Positions 8,653 to 17,316 of a DNA stretch of 64,000 bases are shown in pieces. Source of the stretch: Pseudoalteromonas shioyasakiensis (lineage in GTDB: Bacteria > Pseudomonadota > Gammaproteobacteria > Enterobacterales > Alteromonadaceae). The position numbers and the translations under genes were made by a program. The stretch covers positions 3,086,501 through 3,150,500 of the forward strand of contig CP058414.1 of NCBI GenBank assembly GCA_013391845.1. The letters are read 5' to 3'. Each line of letters opens with the position of its first letter. Positions within the stretch are counted from its first letter, which is position 1. Below the pieces are notes generated by a model that did no database searches, was not told where the DNA came from, and worked only from the letters and a program-made list of their open reading frames with translations.

Positions 8653-9423
8653 ATGCCGTTTCGCTCATTACTGATTGCTATCATGCTTCTGTGCATCAGT
8701 TGTGCAACTGCTGCGGATAATTTGACCTTTATTGCTGAAGACTTGCCTCCATACCACTTTATTAATCAGCAAGGCGAAGCAGATGGCGCACTTATAGAAG
8801 TTATTGAAGCTACTTTAGCGCAGGCAGATCTAGCGGGTGAGTTTAGAATAATGCCTATGGCTCGGGCTTTTCATGAGCTTGAAAACAATCCAAACATACT
8901 AATGATCTCGCTTTTAAAAAACCCAGCTCGTGAAGCTAAATTTAAATGGCTGGGGCAAACGTATTTCTCTGATGCTTATTTAGTTGATCTGGCTTCTCAA
9001 AGTCAAAACCATGAAGTACAAAGCCTAAAACAAGCTGAGAAATATCGCGTTGCGACTATACGTGGTTATTCCAGCGAACATTATTTAAAGCAAGCAGGAT
9101 TTAGTGAAGATAAAAACTTAGTGTTAGTAAGTCATTATCATCAGCTGTGGCAGATGCTTGAAAAAGAACGAATCGATTTTGTACTAACCAATACACTCAC
9201 CCTGCAAAATGAACTTGTTTTATCAAATGTAGAAGCTAAAAAAATTCATAAAAGCCTTCACTTAGATGACTTTCCTTCAGAGCTTTATTTAGCTGCAAAC
9301 TTGAATTTAAATCCTGACACGGCAATGAGGTTAAGCATTGCACTTTCGACACTTAAAGAAACAGGTCAATACCAAGCCATTTTAGAAAAGTGGCAGCTCC
9401 CTCTACCCACAGCCCCTAAATAA
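8653..9423 (+). CDS. orphan periplasmic solute-binding protein (SBP family 3)
   Basis: A 256-residue protein with a cleavable signal peptide (MPFRSLLIAIMLLCISCATA-AD). The mature part opens with LTFIAEDLPPYHFINQQGEADG, the standard N-terminal strand of family 3 (polar amino acid type) binding proteins, and continues with GALIEVIEATLAQA and the middle IRGYSSEHYL segment of the second lobe. It should bind a small solute in the periplasm. No ABC permease or ATPase lies near, as is common for these proteins in Alteromonadales, so a receptor or scavenging role is as likely as transport. Preceded by an 84-bp gap after the membrane pair. Confidence 0.85.
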   Translation: MPFRSLLIAIMLLCISCATAADNLTFIAEDLPPYHFINQQGEADGALIEVIEATLAQADLAGEFRIMPMARAFHELENNPNILMISLLKNPAREAKFKWLGQTYFSDAYLVDLASQSQNHEVQSLKQAEKYRVATIRGYSSEHYLKQAGFSEDKNLVLVSHYHQLWQMLEKERIDFVLTNTLTLQNELVLSNVEAKKIHKSLHLDDFPSELYLAANLNLNPDTAMRLSIALSTLKETGQYQAILEKWQLPLPTAPK

Positions 9424-9634
9424 CGCAAATTTGAAATCATTTTTTAATTCGAGAATAAGCATATCTTCCCGAAAGTTGATTGATTTTGTAGCTAAATTTC
9501 AATAACACCAGCTATCTTTCCAAGAATAAATGAAGCTGATGCCGACCAAGGTCGCATATTATTTAATCAAAATCCCCCTTATATTTTTTTATACGTTGTA
9601 CAAATCTCTCACTAAAAAGTATAGGAGCCTCATT

Positions 9635-11518
9635 ATGGCGGGCGAATATCAACAACAATATCAACAATTTCAGCGCAATCCGGGCCAATTTTGGCTTGAA
9701 CAAAGTAAACGGGTTCCTTGGTTTAAAGAACCTAGTACACCCTATCAATATGACGATAATGATTTTTATCACTGGTTTGCTGATGGTCAGCTAAACACTA
9801 GTTACCTAGCCCTCGACCAACACGTCGAAGCAGGTTTTGCAGATCAAATCGCTCTGATTTACGACTCCCCTGTTACCAATACTAAACAACAATACAGCTA
9901 TGGCGAGTTACAAACTCAAGTTGCCAAATTTGCGGGACTTATGCAGTCCCTTGGCGTAAGTAAAGGTGACCGTGTCGTTATTTATATGCCAATGATCCCA
10001 CAAGCCGTTATTGGTATGCTGGCATGTGCGCGTCTTGGTGCCATTCACTCAGTCGTATTTGGTGGTTTTGCACCGCACGAGTTAGCAGTTCGTATTGATG
10101 ATGCAAAACCTAAACTTGTGCTTACAGCGTCTTGCGGGGTTGAAGTCAACCATGTGATTGAATATAAGCCTTTGCTTGATGAAGCTCTCGAAAACGCCAA
10201 GCATGTAGTTGAACACTGTGTTGTATTTCAGCGTGAACAAGCTATTGCCGAGATGCAAGATGGCAGAGACATCGATTGGCAATCAGCCTCAGATGCAGCG
10301 AGCGAAGTGGGTGCAGTGCCAGTGGCAGGTGATGATCCGCTTTATATCCTTTATACCTCAGGTACGACAGGAACACCTAAAGGAGTGGTTCGAGAAAATG
10401 GGGGTCATGCTGTCGCAATGCATTACAGCATGGAAACTGTGTATGGTATGAAACCCGGCGAAGTATTTTGGGCCGCCTCTGACATCGGTTGGGTCGTTGG
10501 TCACTCTTACATTGTTTACGCGCCACTTATTTATCGCTGCACTACAATACTATATGAAGGCAAACCAATTAGAACACCTGATGCAAGTGCCTTTTGGCGA
10601 GTGGTTGAAGATTACAAGGTCACCGCATTATTCAGTGCCCCTACTGCGTTTCGCGCAATTAAAAAAGAGGACCCTACAGCCGAGGGCTTCAAACAATACG
10701 ATACCTCTAGTTTAAAACGCTTATTCCTTGCTGGTGAGCGCTTAGATCCACCAACTTATGAGTGGCTCAAAGACAACACAGGCTTGCCAGTGCTCGACCA
10801 CTGGTGGCAAACAGAAACAGGTTGGGCTATCGCTTGTAATCCAATTGGTATCGAGCAACTTGCAACTAAACCGGGCAGCTCAACGGTACCGACACCGGGC
10901 TTTGATGTACAAATTCTTGATATGAATGGTGAGCAGTGCGCTGCAAACGAAAGTGGTGCTGTGGTCATTAAACTGCCCTTACCACCTGGATGTTTACCAA
11001 CAATTTGGCAAAACAATGAACGTTTTCAAGCGGGCTATTTAAACGAATATCCAGGTTATTATCTCTCTGGTGACGGTGGCTATATTGATGATGATGGTTA
11101 TCTGTTTATTATGGGCCGTACAGACGATGTTATTAATGTCGCAGGTCACCGCTTATCAACAGGTGAAATGGAAGAAATTGTGGCTGCTCACCCAGCTGTT
11201 GCTGAATGCGCAGTGTTTGGTGTTAACGACGCACTAAAAGGCCAATTACCGATGGCGATGATTGTGCTCAAAGACGACTACCTCGGTGATAGCAAAGAGG
11301 TGGAGCAAGAGCTTATCCACACTGTCAGGCATCAAATTGGCGCTATTGCCTGTTTGAAAACAATCGTTCATGTTGAGCGCTTACCAAAAACCCGCTCAGG
11401 GAAAATACTCAGAAAGAACTTACGCCAACTGGTCGATGGTGAAGAACTACAAATTCCATCCACCATTGATGACGCGAGTATTTTTGATGAGATCAACCAA
11501 CAACTTAACAATCGCTGA
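9635..11518 (+). CDS. prpE: propionate--CoA ligase
   Basis: ATG 9635 is taken as the start because AGGAG lies nine bases upstream; the frame is open further upstream without a ribosome site. The 627-residue product matches the length of PrpE (about 628). Adenylate-forming motifs are present: YILYTSGTTGTPKGVV, GRTDDVINVAGHRLSTGEMEE and the acyl-adenylate lysine in LPKTRSGKILRK. The ASDIGWVVGHSYIVYAPL and SAPTAFRAIKKEDP stretches are characteristic of PrpE rather than acetyl-CoA synthetase. It activates propionate to propionyl-CoA using ATP. The methylcitrate genes (prpBCD) are not adjacent, so it acts here as a stand-alone gene with its own terminator. Confidence 0.88.
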   Translation: MAGEYQQQYQQFQRNPGQFWLEQSKRVPWFKEPSTPYQYDDNDFYHWFADGQLNTSYLALDQHVEAGFADQIALIYDSPVTNTKQQYSYGELQTQVAKFAGLMQSLGVSKGDRVVIYMPMIPQAVIGMLACARLGAIHSVVFGGFAPHELAVRIDDAKPKLVLTASCGVEVNHVIEYKPLLDEALENAKHVVEHCVVFQREQAIAEMQDGRDIDWQSASDAASEVGAVPVAGDDPLYILYTSGTTGTPKGVVRENGGHAVAMHYSMETVYGMKPGEVFWAASDIGWVVGHSYIVYAPLIYRCTTILYEGKPIRTPDASAFWRVVEDYKVTALFSAPTAFRAIKKEDPTAEGFKQYDTSSLKRLFLAGERLDPPTYEWLKDNTGLPVLDHWWQTETGWAIACNPIGIEQLATKPGSSTVPTPGFDVQILDMNGEQCAANESGAVVIKLPLPPGCLPTIWQNNERFQAGYLNEYPGYYLSGDGGYIDDDGYLFIMGRTDDVINVAGHRLSTGEMEEIVAAHPAVAECAVFGVNDALKGQLPMAMIVLKDDYLGDSKEVEQELIHTVRHQIGAIACLKTIVHVERLPKTRSGKILRKNLRQLVDGEELQIPSTIDDASIFDEINQQLNNR

Positions 11519-11539
11519 TCAGCTTTTGTAATGTTACCC

Positions 11540-11562
11540 AAAGGCCTTGTTGTAAGGCCTTT
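11540..11562 (+). terminator. prpE terminator
   Basis: Inverted repeat AAAGGCCTT / AAGGCCTTT with a 5-nt loop, followed by TATTCGTTTT, 21 bp after the prpE stop. Confidence 0.75.
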
Positions 11563-11624
11563 ATTCGTTTTGGCCTACGCCTTGCAACTTCACTAGTAAG
11601 TTAGCAAACGAAAAGGTAGTTAAC

Positions 11625-13292
11625 ATGGCTGTTATCGCAGGTTATATCCAATTCAATGAATTAGGCAAAACAGAATTTCATTATATTAATCAACTATCTG
11701 ATGCATTTAATCGCTATAAAAAAACAGATGTTAAGCGCTTTGATTGTGAGAATGGAGCTATTTTTCACTATGATTTCGATGCATACCAACAAGCAAGTTG
11801 GTTGCAAACTGAGTCGCAAATTGCAACGCTGATTGGCCATCCTTTACTCAGCAGCTCCCGTAGTGATGATTTAAAGGCCATGGCAAATGCAACCTCACTC
11901 AACACCTGTTTACAGCAGTGTGAAGGGGTTTTTAGCTTTTGCCAGTTTAATAGCCAATTAGGCTGCTTAGTACTTGCTACTGATCCACTTGGGTTAAAAC
12001 CATTTTATACCTTAAAAACTGCACATGGCTTACTATTTTCGACCAACTTAGGCTTATTTAAACAGTTGAGTATTGAGCTTGAAAGCGATGCAGAAGCCCT
12101 CACTGAGCTTGCTGTGCTTGGCTACCCGCTTCTTGACCACACACCTTATAAAAACATTAAATGCTCATATCCAGGCGAAATATTACGGTTTGATGTCAGC
12201 CATGGCGTGGTAAAACAACGTTACTTTGACTGGGTCGCCCTTGCCAAACAAAACCATGAGGTGACAGATGCAATTGATGGAGTCACTCAGGCTTTTCGCA
12301 GTGTTGTTACAAAAGCGATGCACACCGATAAAAAAGTGCTGAGCACCCTCTCTGGAGGTCTAGATTCGCGACTAATTAATTGTGAACTGTTACGCCAAGG
12401 GGTTGAGCTCAAATCGTTTAATTTTTCAAAGTCAGATAGCCAAGATCTCTATTGCGCAAAACAATATGCTTCGCAAAACGCCCTTAAGCTTGAAGTAGTG
12501 CAAGTACGAGATACGCAAAAGCTTTCTGTTGAACAGCGGCTTGGTAAATACTGGCGTAAGGCGCATCACAATGAATATAAAACCGTTACAAGACCACAGA
12601 TCAGTTGGTCAGGAAATGGCGGCAGTGTTGGCTTAGGTGCCGTATTTTATGGCGACGATATTTATGCAGCAGCAAAAGAAAACAATCTTGATAAACTCAT
12701 TCAAGCTTATTTAGATCAGCAGTACGCTTATTTGCCAAAGTCAGTAGTTCATAATGCGGCTATGCTGCAACAAAAATTAATAGATAACCTAAAAGTTAGT
12801 TTTAAACCCTTGGCTGAATTACCACTCGAAAAAGCATTTCAGCTATTTTTACTTCTCAATGATCAACACCATCATTTGAGCATTCCAAATGAGCAAGTAT
12901 GCGACTTTAAAATGGAGTTCTTCCATCCATTCTATTCATGGAAAGTACTGCAATATCCTCTAGCTGTCCCTGTTGAATATGTACGTAAACACCGCTTTTA
13001 TCAGCGCTGGCTGAAAACCAGTTACCCACGAGCCATGCTTGCACCATGGCAAGCATACCCAGGTCATATGCCTTGCCCAATTAAAGTAAACTACCAATCA
13101 CAATGGCAATTTAACAATAACAACCTGATGCGTTTTGGCGAGCTATTTAAGTTGTGGTACGAGATTATGCGCTTTGACCGCCATCAATTGATCAAACGCA
13201 GTCACTTTACTGCGTTATGCTTATTACAATTAGCACACTTAAAAAATGCACAGTCAAATATTCGCATTGCTCAGCGGTTCTGTCAGTGGTAA
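11625..13292 (+). CDS. asparagine-synthetase-like protein lacking the glutaminase cysteine
   Basis: A 555-residue two-domain protein. The N-terminal half has the Ntn-glutaminase fold seen in AsnB (GVFSFCQFN, LATDPLGLKPFYTLKT, LLFSTNLGLF), but residue 2 is Ala (MAVIAGY) where AsnB has the nucleophilic Cys, so glutamine hydrolysis is not expected. The C-terminal half carries an intact ATP-pyrophosphatase loop (STLSGGLDS, Ser243-Ser248). It could be an ammonia-using or amide/lactam-forming adenylating enzyme. No lasso-peptide, beta-lactam or polysaccharide genes are adjacent; terminators flank it on both sides, so it is a stand-alone transcript. Ribosome site AAAGG lies before ATG 11625. Substrate unknown. 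Confidence 0.8.
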   Translation: MAVIAGYIQFNELGKTEFHYINQLSDAFNRYKKTDVKRFDCENGAIFHYDFDAYQQASWLQTESQIATLIGHPLLSSSRSDDLKAMANATSLNTCLQQCEGVFSFCQFNSQLGCLVLATDPLGLKPFYTLKTAHGLLFSTNLGLFKQLSIELESDAEALTELAVLGYPLLDHTPYKNIKCSYPGEILRFDVSHGVVKQRYFDWVALAKQNHEVTDAIDGVTQAFRSVVTKAMHTDKKVLSTLSGGLDSRLINCELLRQGVELKSFNFSKSDSQDLYCAKQYASQNALKLEVVQVRDTQKLSVEQRLGKYWRKAHHNEYKTVTRPQISWSGNGGSVGLGAVFYGDDIYAAAKENNLDKLIQAYLDQQYAYLPKSVVHNAAMLQQKLIDNLKVSFKPLAELPLEKAFQLFLLLNDQHHHLSIPNEQVCDFKMEFFHPFYSWKVLQYPLAVPVEYVRKHRFYQRWLKTSYPRAMLAPWQAYPGHMPCPIKVNYQSQWQFNNNNLMRFGELFKLWYEIMRFDRHQLIKRSHFTALCLLQLAHLKNAQSNIRIAQRFCQW

Positions 13293-13303
13293 TTAAAAGC
13301 GTG

Positions 13304-13327
13304 TAATGCCCTCAACTGAGGGCATTA
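13304..13327 (+). terminator. terminator of the asparagine-synthetase-like gene
   Basis: Perfect 10-bp arms TAATGCCCTC / GAGGGCATTA around AACT, twelve bases after the stop. Confidence 0.75.
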
Positions 13328-13412
13328 TTACGAAATACAAAAACTACTTTCTAAAAAAATACATTACAGGCTAGAATCTAGTCAGTTATTAATAATTTAA
13401 GCCGAGACTTTA

Positions 13413-13982
13413 ATGAGAAAATGGACACTTCCTCTGCTGTCATTAATCGTATTAGCAGGCTGTACCTCTGTCAGCAAAGATGAATGTTTGCAAGCCAATT
13501 GGCAAGGTATAGGTTATAAACATGGTGCTGATGGAACGGAATATCACGATGGGCTAGATGCATTATCGCAATGCGGCGAATATGGCGTTAGTGCTGATAT
13601 TGCTGAATATAAAGTGGGGTACGATCTGGGTCTGGCTGTATATTGTGAGCCCGAAAATGGTTTTACCCTTGGCATACAAGGGGTCTCTTACAATGGGGTA
13701 TGTAACAGCACCGCTTTTCGTAAAGCATGGCAAGAAGGAAACGACAGATATCAAGTACAGCAAAGGCTGGCATACATAGATGACCGAATTGACGATATTG
13801 ACCGGCGCTTAAAAAATATTCGCGCTGAGCTTAATAGCAATCAGCTCGATAATGGCCAACAAAAAGAGTTGTATAGAGAACGAAAAGATTTAGAACATGA
13901 ACGCAAAGATTTACGCAAAGAGCGCGCATTGTTACCTCTTTTAAATAAACTACCTAGTGTCGAAATATCAACCCAATGGTGA
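13413..13982 (+). CDS. DUF2799 lipoprotein
   Basis: A 189-residue lipoprotein: signal peptide MRKWTLPLLSLIVLAGC with lipobox LAGC (lipidated Cys17). The mature part has the DUF2799 pattern: C-x-x-A-N-W-x-x-IGYKHGADG, ending EYKVGYDLGLAVYC and ENGFTLGIQGVSYNGVC. From residue about 120 on it is a highly charged, Arg/Glu/Asp-rich region likely to form a coiled coil (DDRIDDIDRRLKNIRAEL). Function unknown; these proteins are found in the envelope of many gammaproteobacteria. Its last 15 bases overlap the convergent GGDEF gene, so there is no room for a terminator between them. Confidence 0.85.
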   Translation: MRKWTLPLLSLIVLAGCTSVSKDECLQANWQGIGYKHGADGTEYHDGLDALSQCGEYGVSADIAEYKVGYDLGLAVYCEPENGFTLGIQGVSYNGVCNSTAFRKAWQEGNDRYQVQQRLAYIDDRIDDIDRRLKNIRAELNSNQLDNGQQKELYRERKDLEHERKDLRKERALLPLLNKLPSVEISTQW

Positions 13983-15650
13983 GGCTTTATGTTTAAGCTT
14001 CATCTGATACATTTGCTCGTCAGCATTGGCGAGTAACTCTTTCGCGTTTTTACCATTCTCTGGGTAAAGCGCGATTCCAAAACTAGCACTGACAGGCACT
14101 TTGGTTGCGTAGCGCTTTGCTACGTCCTCAACCGCTTTTTTGCAACGCTCAGCAATGTCTTGGCAAACCAAATGTTTCGATAAATTCGGCAATAAAATGA
14201 CAAACTCATCGCCCCCAATGCGGGCTAATATATCCTTATCACGTAGCTGAAGTGAAAGCTGCTCACTGATTTCAAGAAGTAGATTATCGCCCTGCTCGTG
14301 ACCAAAGGTATCGTTCACCAGTTTAAAGTTATCAAGGTCTACATAAATCAATGAAAACCAATTTTCTTCACTTGTCGCACTAAGAGTAAGTGAATGCAAC
14401 TGGATATCTAAACCACGACGATTTAAAAGCTTAGTGAGTGGGTCTTGATTAACTAATTGAGCAAGTAGCTGGCGCTTTTCTACAGCTTGCGAAATATCAT
14501 CAAATGCCCCAATGAAATGACTAATATGGCCATGTTCATCATACAATGCATCGATAGTTAACAGTTCAGGAAATACTTCACCCGTTTTACGCTTGTTCCA
14601 TACTTCACCTTGCCAGCGGCCACTCTTTAAGAGAACTTCCCACATCTGTACATAGAACTCTTTTGGCTGCTGATTAGCTGAAAATACGGATGGATTTTTT
14701 CCGATGACATCCGATTTTTTAAACCCGGTTATCTGCTCGAATGCAGGATTAACATCCACAATTTTAGGCTCTGCCGTTGTAATCAAAATACCGCGACTAG
14801 TTGTTGAAAAAACCGCTGTAAGCAGTTGTATTTTCTCGTTCCTTTTTACTTCTTCTGAAACATCTTCGATATAACCATTCCATTCAACGCTTCCATTCAC
14901 ACGGGCTATGGGTGACGATTTTCCTTCAACCCAAATCACACCTTTTTTTGGGTGATTAACTCGGTATATCTCGTGCCAATCACATAATTCTACTCGTGAT
15001 TTTTCAATGCTTTTAACAACTCGGGCTAAGTCATCAGGGTGAATAATCTGCATAATTAAATCTGCAGATTTTTTTATTTCATAAGCAGTACAGCCATAGA
15101 TATCAAAGACTTTTGAACTAGCAAAAGGAAAACATGCCTTACCGTTTTTATCGACTACATACTGATAAACAAACCCGGGTAAGTTATCAGTAAATTTTTG
15201 CAACTTGGCATGTAAAAAATCAATTTCACGCTCTTTTAACCACTGCTCAGTAATATCGATATGAACACCAAGCATCCACTCTGGATTACCATCTTCATCC
15301 CAACTGTGCACCTTTCCTTTATCGAGCACCTTAACCCAATGTCCCTGTTTGTGTTTCATGCGCGCTTCACAGATATAGCGCTCTGACTCCCCTTTGAAGT
15401 GAGCATGTAAAAGTTGTTCTGATTTTGGCAAGTCGCCTGGATGAGCATAGCTGAGCCAGGTTTCAATTGAAATTGGCGATAACTCTTTCAGTGTATAGCC
15501 GATAATGTTCGCCCATTTATCATTGAAAACAGTTTCGCCTGTTTTTACATTCCAAAGCCAAATTCCCGCATCACTACTGTCGAGAATTAGCTGAGATAGG
15601 TCAAAACCAAGCTGCGATTTTATCGCATCATACCCTTCACTAAATACCAT
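13968..15650 (-). CDS. cytosolic PAS-PAS-PAS-GGDEF diguanylate cyclase
   Basis: A 560-residue protein without membrane segments. Three PAS/PAC units precede the output domain: residues about 20-140 (SSDAGIWLWNVKTGETVFNDKW), 150-265 (FVYQYVVDKNGKACFPFAS) and 275-390 (SRGILITTAEPKIVDVNPAFEQITGF). The GGDEF domain (about 390-560) has NDTFGHEQGDNLL and the signature ARIGGDEFVILLP. The inhibition-site RxxD is intact (RDKD five residues before GGDEF), so product feedback is expected. It should make cyclic di-GMP in response to a ligand or redox signal sensed by a PAS domain; the third, NPAF-type PAS is of the common small-molecule or flavin-binding kind, but no Cys of a LOV photoreceptor is evident. 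Located downstream of the cryptochrome gene on the same strand. Confidence 0.92.
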   Translation of the reverse strand: MVFSEGYDAIKSQLGFDLSQLILDSSDAGIWLWNVKTGETVFNDKWANIIGYTLKELSPISIETWLSYAHPGDLPKSEQLLHAHFKGESERYICEARMKHKQGHWVKVLDKGKVHSWDEDGNPEWMLGVHIDITEQWLKEREIDFLHAKLQKFTDNLPGFVYQYVVDKNGKACFPFASSKVFDIYGCTAYEIKKSADLIMQIIHPDDLARVVKSIEKSRVELCDWHEIYRVNHPKKGVIWVEGKSSPIARVNGSVEWNGYIEDVSEEVKRNEKIQLLTAVFSTTSRGILITTAEPKIVDVNPAFEQITGFKKSDVIGKNPSVFSANQQPKEFYVQMWEVLLKSGRWQGEVWNKRKTGEVFPELLTIDALYDEHGHISHFIGAFDDISQAVEKRQLLAQLVNQDPLTKLLNRRGLDIQLHSLTLSATSEENWFSLIYVDLDNFKLVNDTFGHEQGDNLLLEISEQLSLQLRDKDILARIGGDEFVILLPNLSKHLVCQDIAERCKKAVEDVAKRYATKVPVSASFGIALYPENGKNAKELLANADEQMYQMKLKHKASPLG

Positions 15651-15658
15651 AATTAGCC

Positions 15659-15715
15659 TTGTTAACTAGGCCTTTCAAAATTAAAGCAAGCCTTAATTAT
15701 TATTCTAGTTAACAA
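15659..15715. repeat. 11-bp inverted repeat upstream of the PAS-GGDEF gene
   Basis: TTGTTAACTAG at 15659-15669 and its exact reverse complement at 15705-15715, 35 nt apart, immediately upstream of the PAS-GGDEF start (15650) and 46 bp after the cryptochrome stop. Could be an operator pair or a long-loop hairpin; no T-run on the minus strand supports a terminator. Confidence 0.5.
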
Positions 15716-15761
15716 AATAAAAAATACTAAAAATCCGTGAAGAATATTGATCTAACACAGG

Positions 15762-17078
15762 CTATGAAGATATCGGCCAATCCACCTCATTGACACTATC
15801 CACACTGTTTGTAATTGTTTGCTCTCCTTGCCATATATCAATATAACGAGCCAAGGGGTCATATAGCGCTGTTTGCTTATTGATATGAAAATGCCGCCCG
15901 CCTCTAGGATCAACACCGACGCCCGCAATATATTGCCAATTCCCCCAGTTCGCAGCCACATCATAATCTATGAGTTGTTGTTCGAAATAGGCCGCGCCAT
16001 AACGCCAGTCAAGAGCAAACTCATTAACCAAACAGCTTGCCGCAATTTGCCGCGAACGGTTAGAAATATAGCCTGTAGCGTTTAGCTCATGCATTATTGC
16101 ATTTACCAAAGCAAATGGTGTGCACCCTTGGCACCACGCATTAAAACGGTGACTGTTAAAAGTGGTCAGTGGCGCACTGTGCTTTAGCCCGTTAAAGTGG
16201 AAAAGTTTTGCGCCAATTTGCATTGCGTGCCATTTAAAGTATTCGCGCCAAAGCAATTCAAACTTTATCCAATAACTAGATTCATTAGCAACGTTTTGCA
16301 ATTCATATATTTCAACTTCTCTGTACAGCTGTTTTGCGCTAATTTCACCACCAGCAAGCCATATACTAAATTTAGTACTATTGCTAAAACCGTCTAACTC
16401 ATTACGTGTTTCTTTATAACTGCTCGGCGCTTTTGACGAAAAGTACTGACGACAATGTTGTTGGGCAGCAATTAAACCACCTTTAAAACTACATGACCTA
16501 GTTGGGGCATCATCAACAGTGTTCTCAGGGCATAGTTGTACGGGATGAGGTAAGTAACTTACAGGCTGCAGCGGCGCTGCTATAAATGTTGACTCTGCTT
16601 CTACCTTTTTACGAAAGGCTGTAAAGTTTTTAGGTAGGTTATCAAGTTGGAATGGCAAGTCACTTTCTTTAAACAAGGTATCTTGCTGATAGGTTTTCAC
16701 TGTTACTTGAGGGCATAATGCTTTGATTTTGCCAAGCAGTTTTTGCTCATAAGTACCAACCTGCTCAGTACAAACCAATGCTTCAATTTCATATTTTCGC
16801 AAACGCTGAGTTATAACTTGCTCTGGCTCTCCGGTGATCACATGTAGAGTTTGCCCAAGCTTCTCAAGCTCTTTTGCAAATGCAGCTAGACTCCCAAGTA
16901 AAAAGTTGTACTTGTGCGTGCCATACGGTTTTGACTGAAAGTTAGTTTGCCTAAACCAGCGTGGTTCAATCACATACACTAAATCTAGCTCGCCGTTAAA
17001 CTCAGCTAATTCAGATAAAATTTCATTGTCGACCAAACGTAAGTCATTTTGCAGCCAGTATAAAACACGCTTTTTCAT
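15762..17078 (-). CDS. DASH-type cryptochrome/photolyase
   Basis: A 438-residue flavoprotein of the cryptochrome/photolyase family. The N-terminal photolyase alpha/beta domain begins KRVLYWLQNDLRLVDNE. The FAD-binding C-terminal domain has ELLWREYFKWHA, SRQIAASCLVNEFALDWRYGA, IDYDVAANWGNWQYIAGVG and DPRGGRHFHINKQ, the sequence typical of the DASH group. DASH cryptochromes repair cyclobutane dimers in single-stranded DNA with blue light. Length fits the shorter bacterial members. It is upstream of and co-oriented with the PAS-GGDEF gene (111 bp apart), and divergent from the Omp85-like gene. Assignment to DASH rather than CPD photolyase rests on these motifs, not on an alignment. Confidence 0.9.
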   Translation of the reverse strand: MKKRVLYWLQNDLRLVDNEILSELAEFNGELDLVYVIEPRWFRQTNFQSKPYGTHKYNFLLGSLAAFAKELEKLGQTLHVITGEPEQVITQRLRKYEIEALVCTEQVGTYEQKLLGKIKALCPQVTVKTYQQDTLFKESDLPFQLDNLPKNFTAFRKKVEAESTFIAAPLQPVSYLPHPVQLCPENTVDDAPTRSCSFKGGLIAAQQHCRQYFSSKAPSSYKETRNELDGFSNSTKFSIWLAGGEISAKQLYREVEIYELQNVANESSYWIKFELLWREYFKWHAMQIGAKLFHFNGLKHSAPLTTFNSHRFNAWCQGCTPFALVNAIMHELNATGYISNRSRQIAASCLVNEFALDWRYGAAYFEQQLIDYDVAANWGNWQYIAGVGVDPRGGRHFHINKQTALYDPLARYIDIWQGEQTITNSVDSVNEVDWPISS

Positions 17079-17197
17079 TATTTACTCTACTAGAAACTTT
17101 AAAAACTCATACGTAAGCCGACAATTTAAAGATTAACTTCGCCATAATGAGTTAGCACACGGCTTATTAATCAACACCTTATAATATTCAATAAAGT

Positions 17198-17230
17198 TTA
17201 AGTTTTAGTTAAGTTTTTCTTAAGTTAGCG
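17198..17230 (+). promoter_or_regulatory. three 11-bp-spaced TTAAG direct repeats (PmrA/QseB-like box)
   Basis: TTAAGTT occurs at 17198, 17209 and 17220, exactly one helical turn apart. With the preceding base this fits the PmrA-type consensus YTTAAK-N5-YTTAAK at the first and third copies and misses one base in the second. Direct repeats at 11-bp spacing are the usual binding site of OmpR/PhoB-type response regulators. The array is 87-119 bp upstream of the Omp85-like gene at 17317. Confidence 0.55.
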
Positions 17231-17316
17231 ATTTTATGCTGAGAACTGTAAAGAATTTAAAAGGTTGATAAAGCAAACAAGCTGCGTCTCCTTCGTATTT
17301 AGTAGGCATAATAAAG

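Noticed and set aside
11625..13292. Lasso-peptide or beta-lactam cluster around the asparagine-synthetase-like gene
   Set aside because: No precursor peptide, leader peptidase or carboxyethylarginine-type gene is present; terminators isolate the gene.
15752..15964. Small ORF inside the cryptochrome gene on the same strand
   Set aside because: Out-of-frame shadow of the cryptochrome; no ribosome site or recognisable protein.
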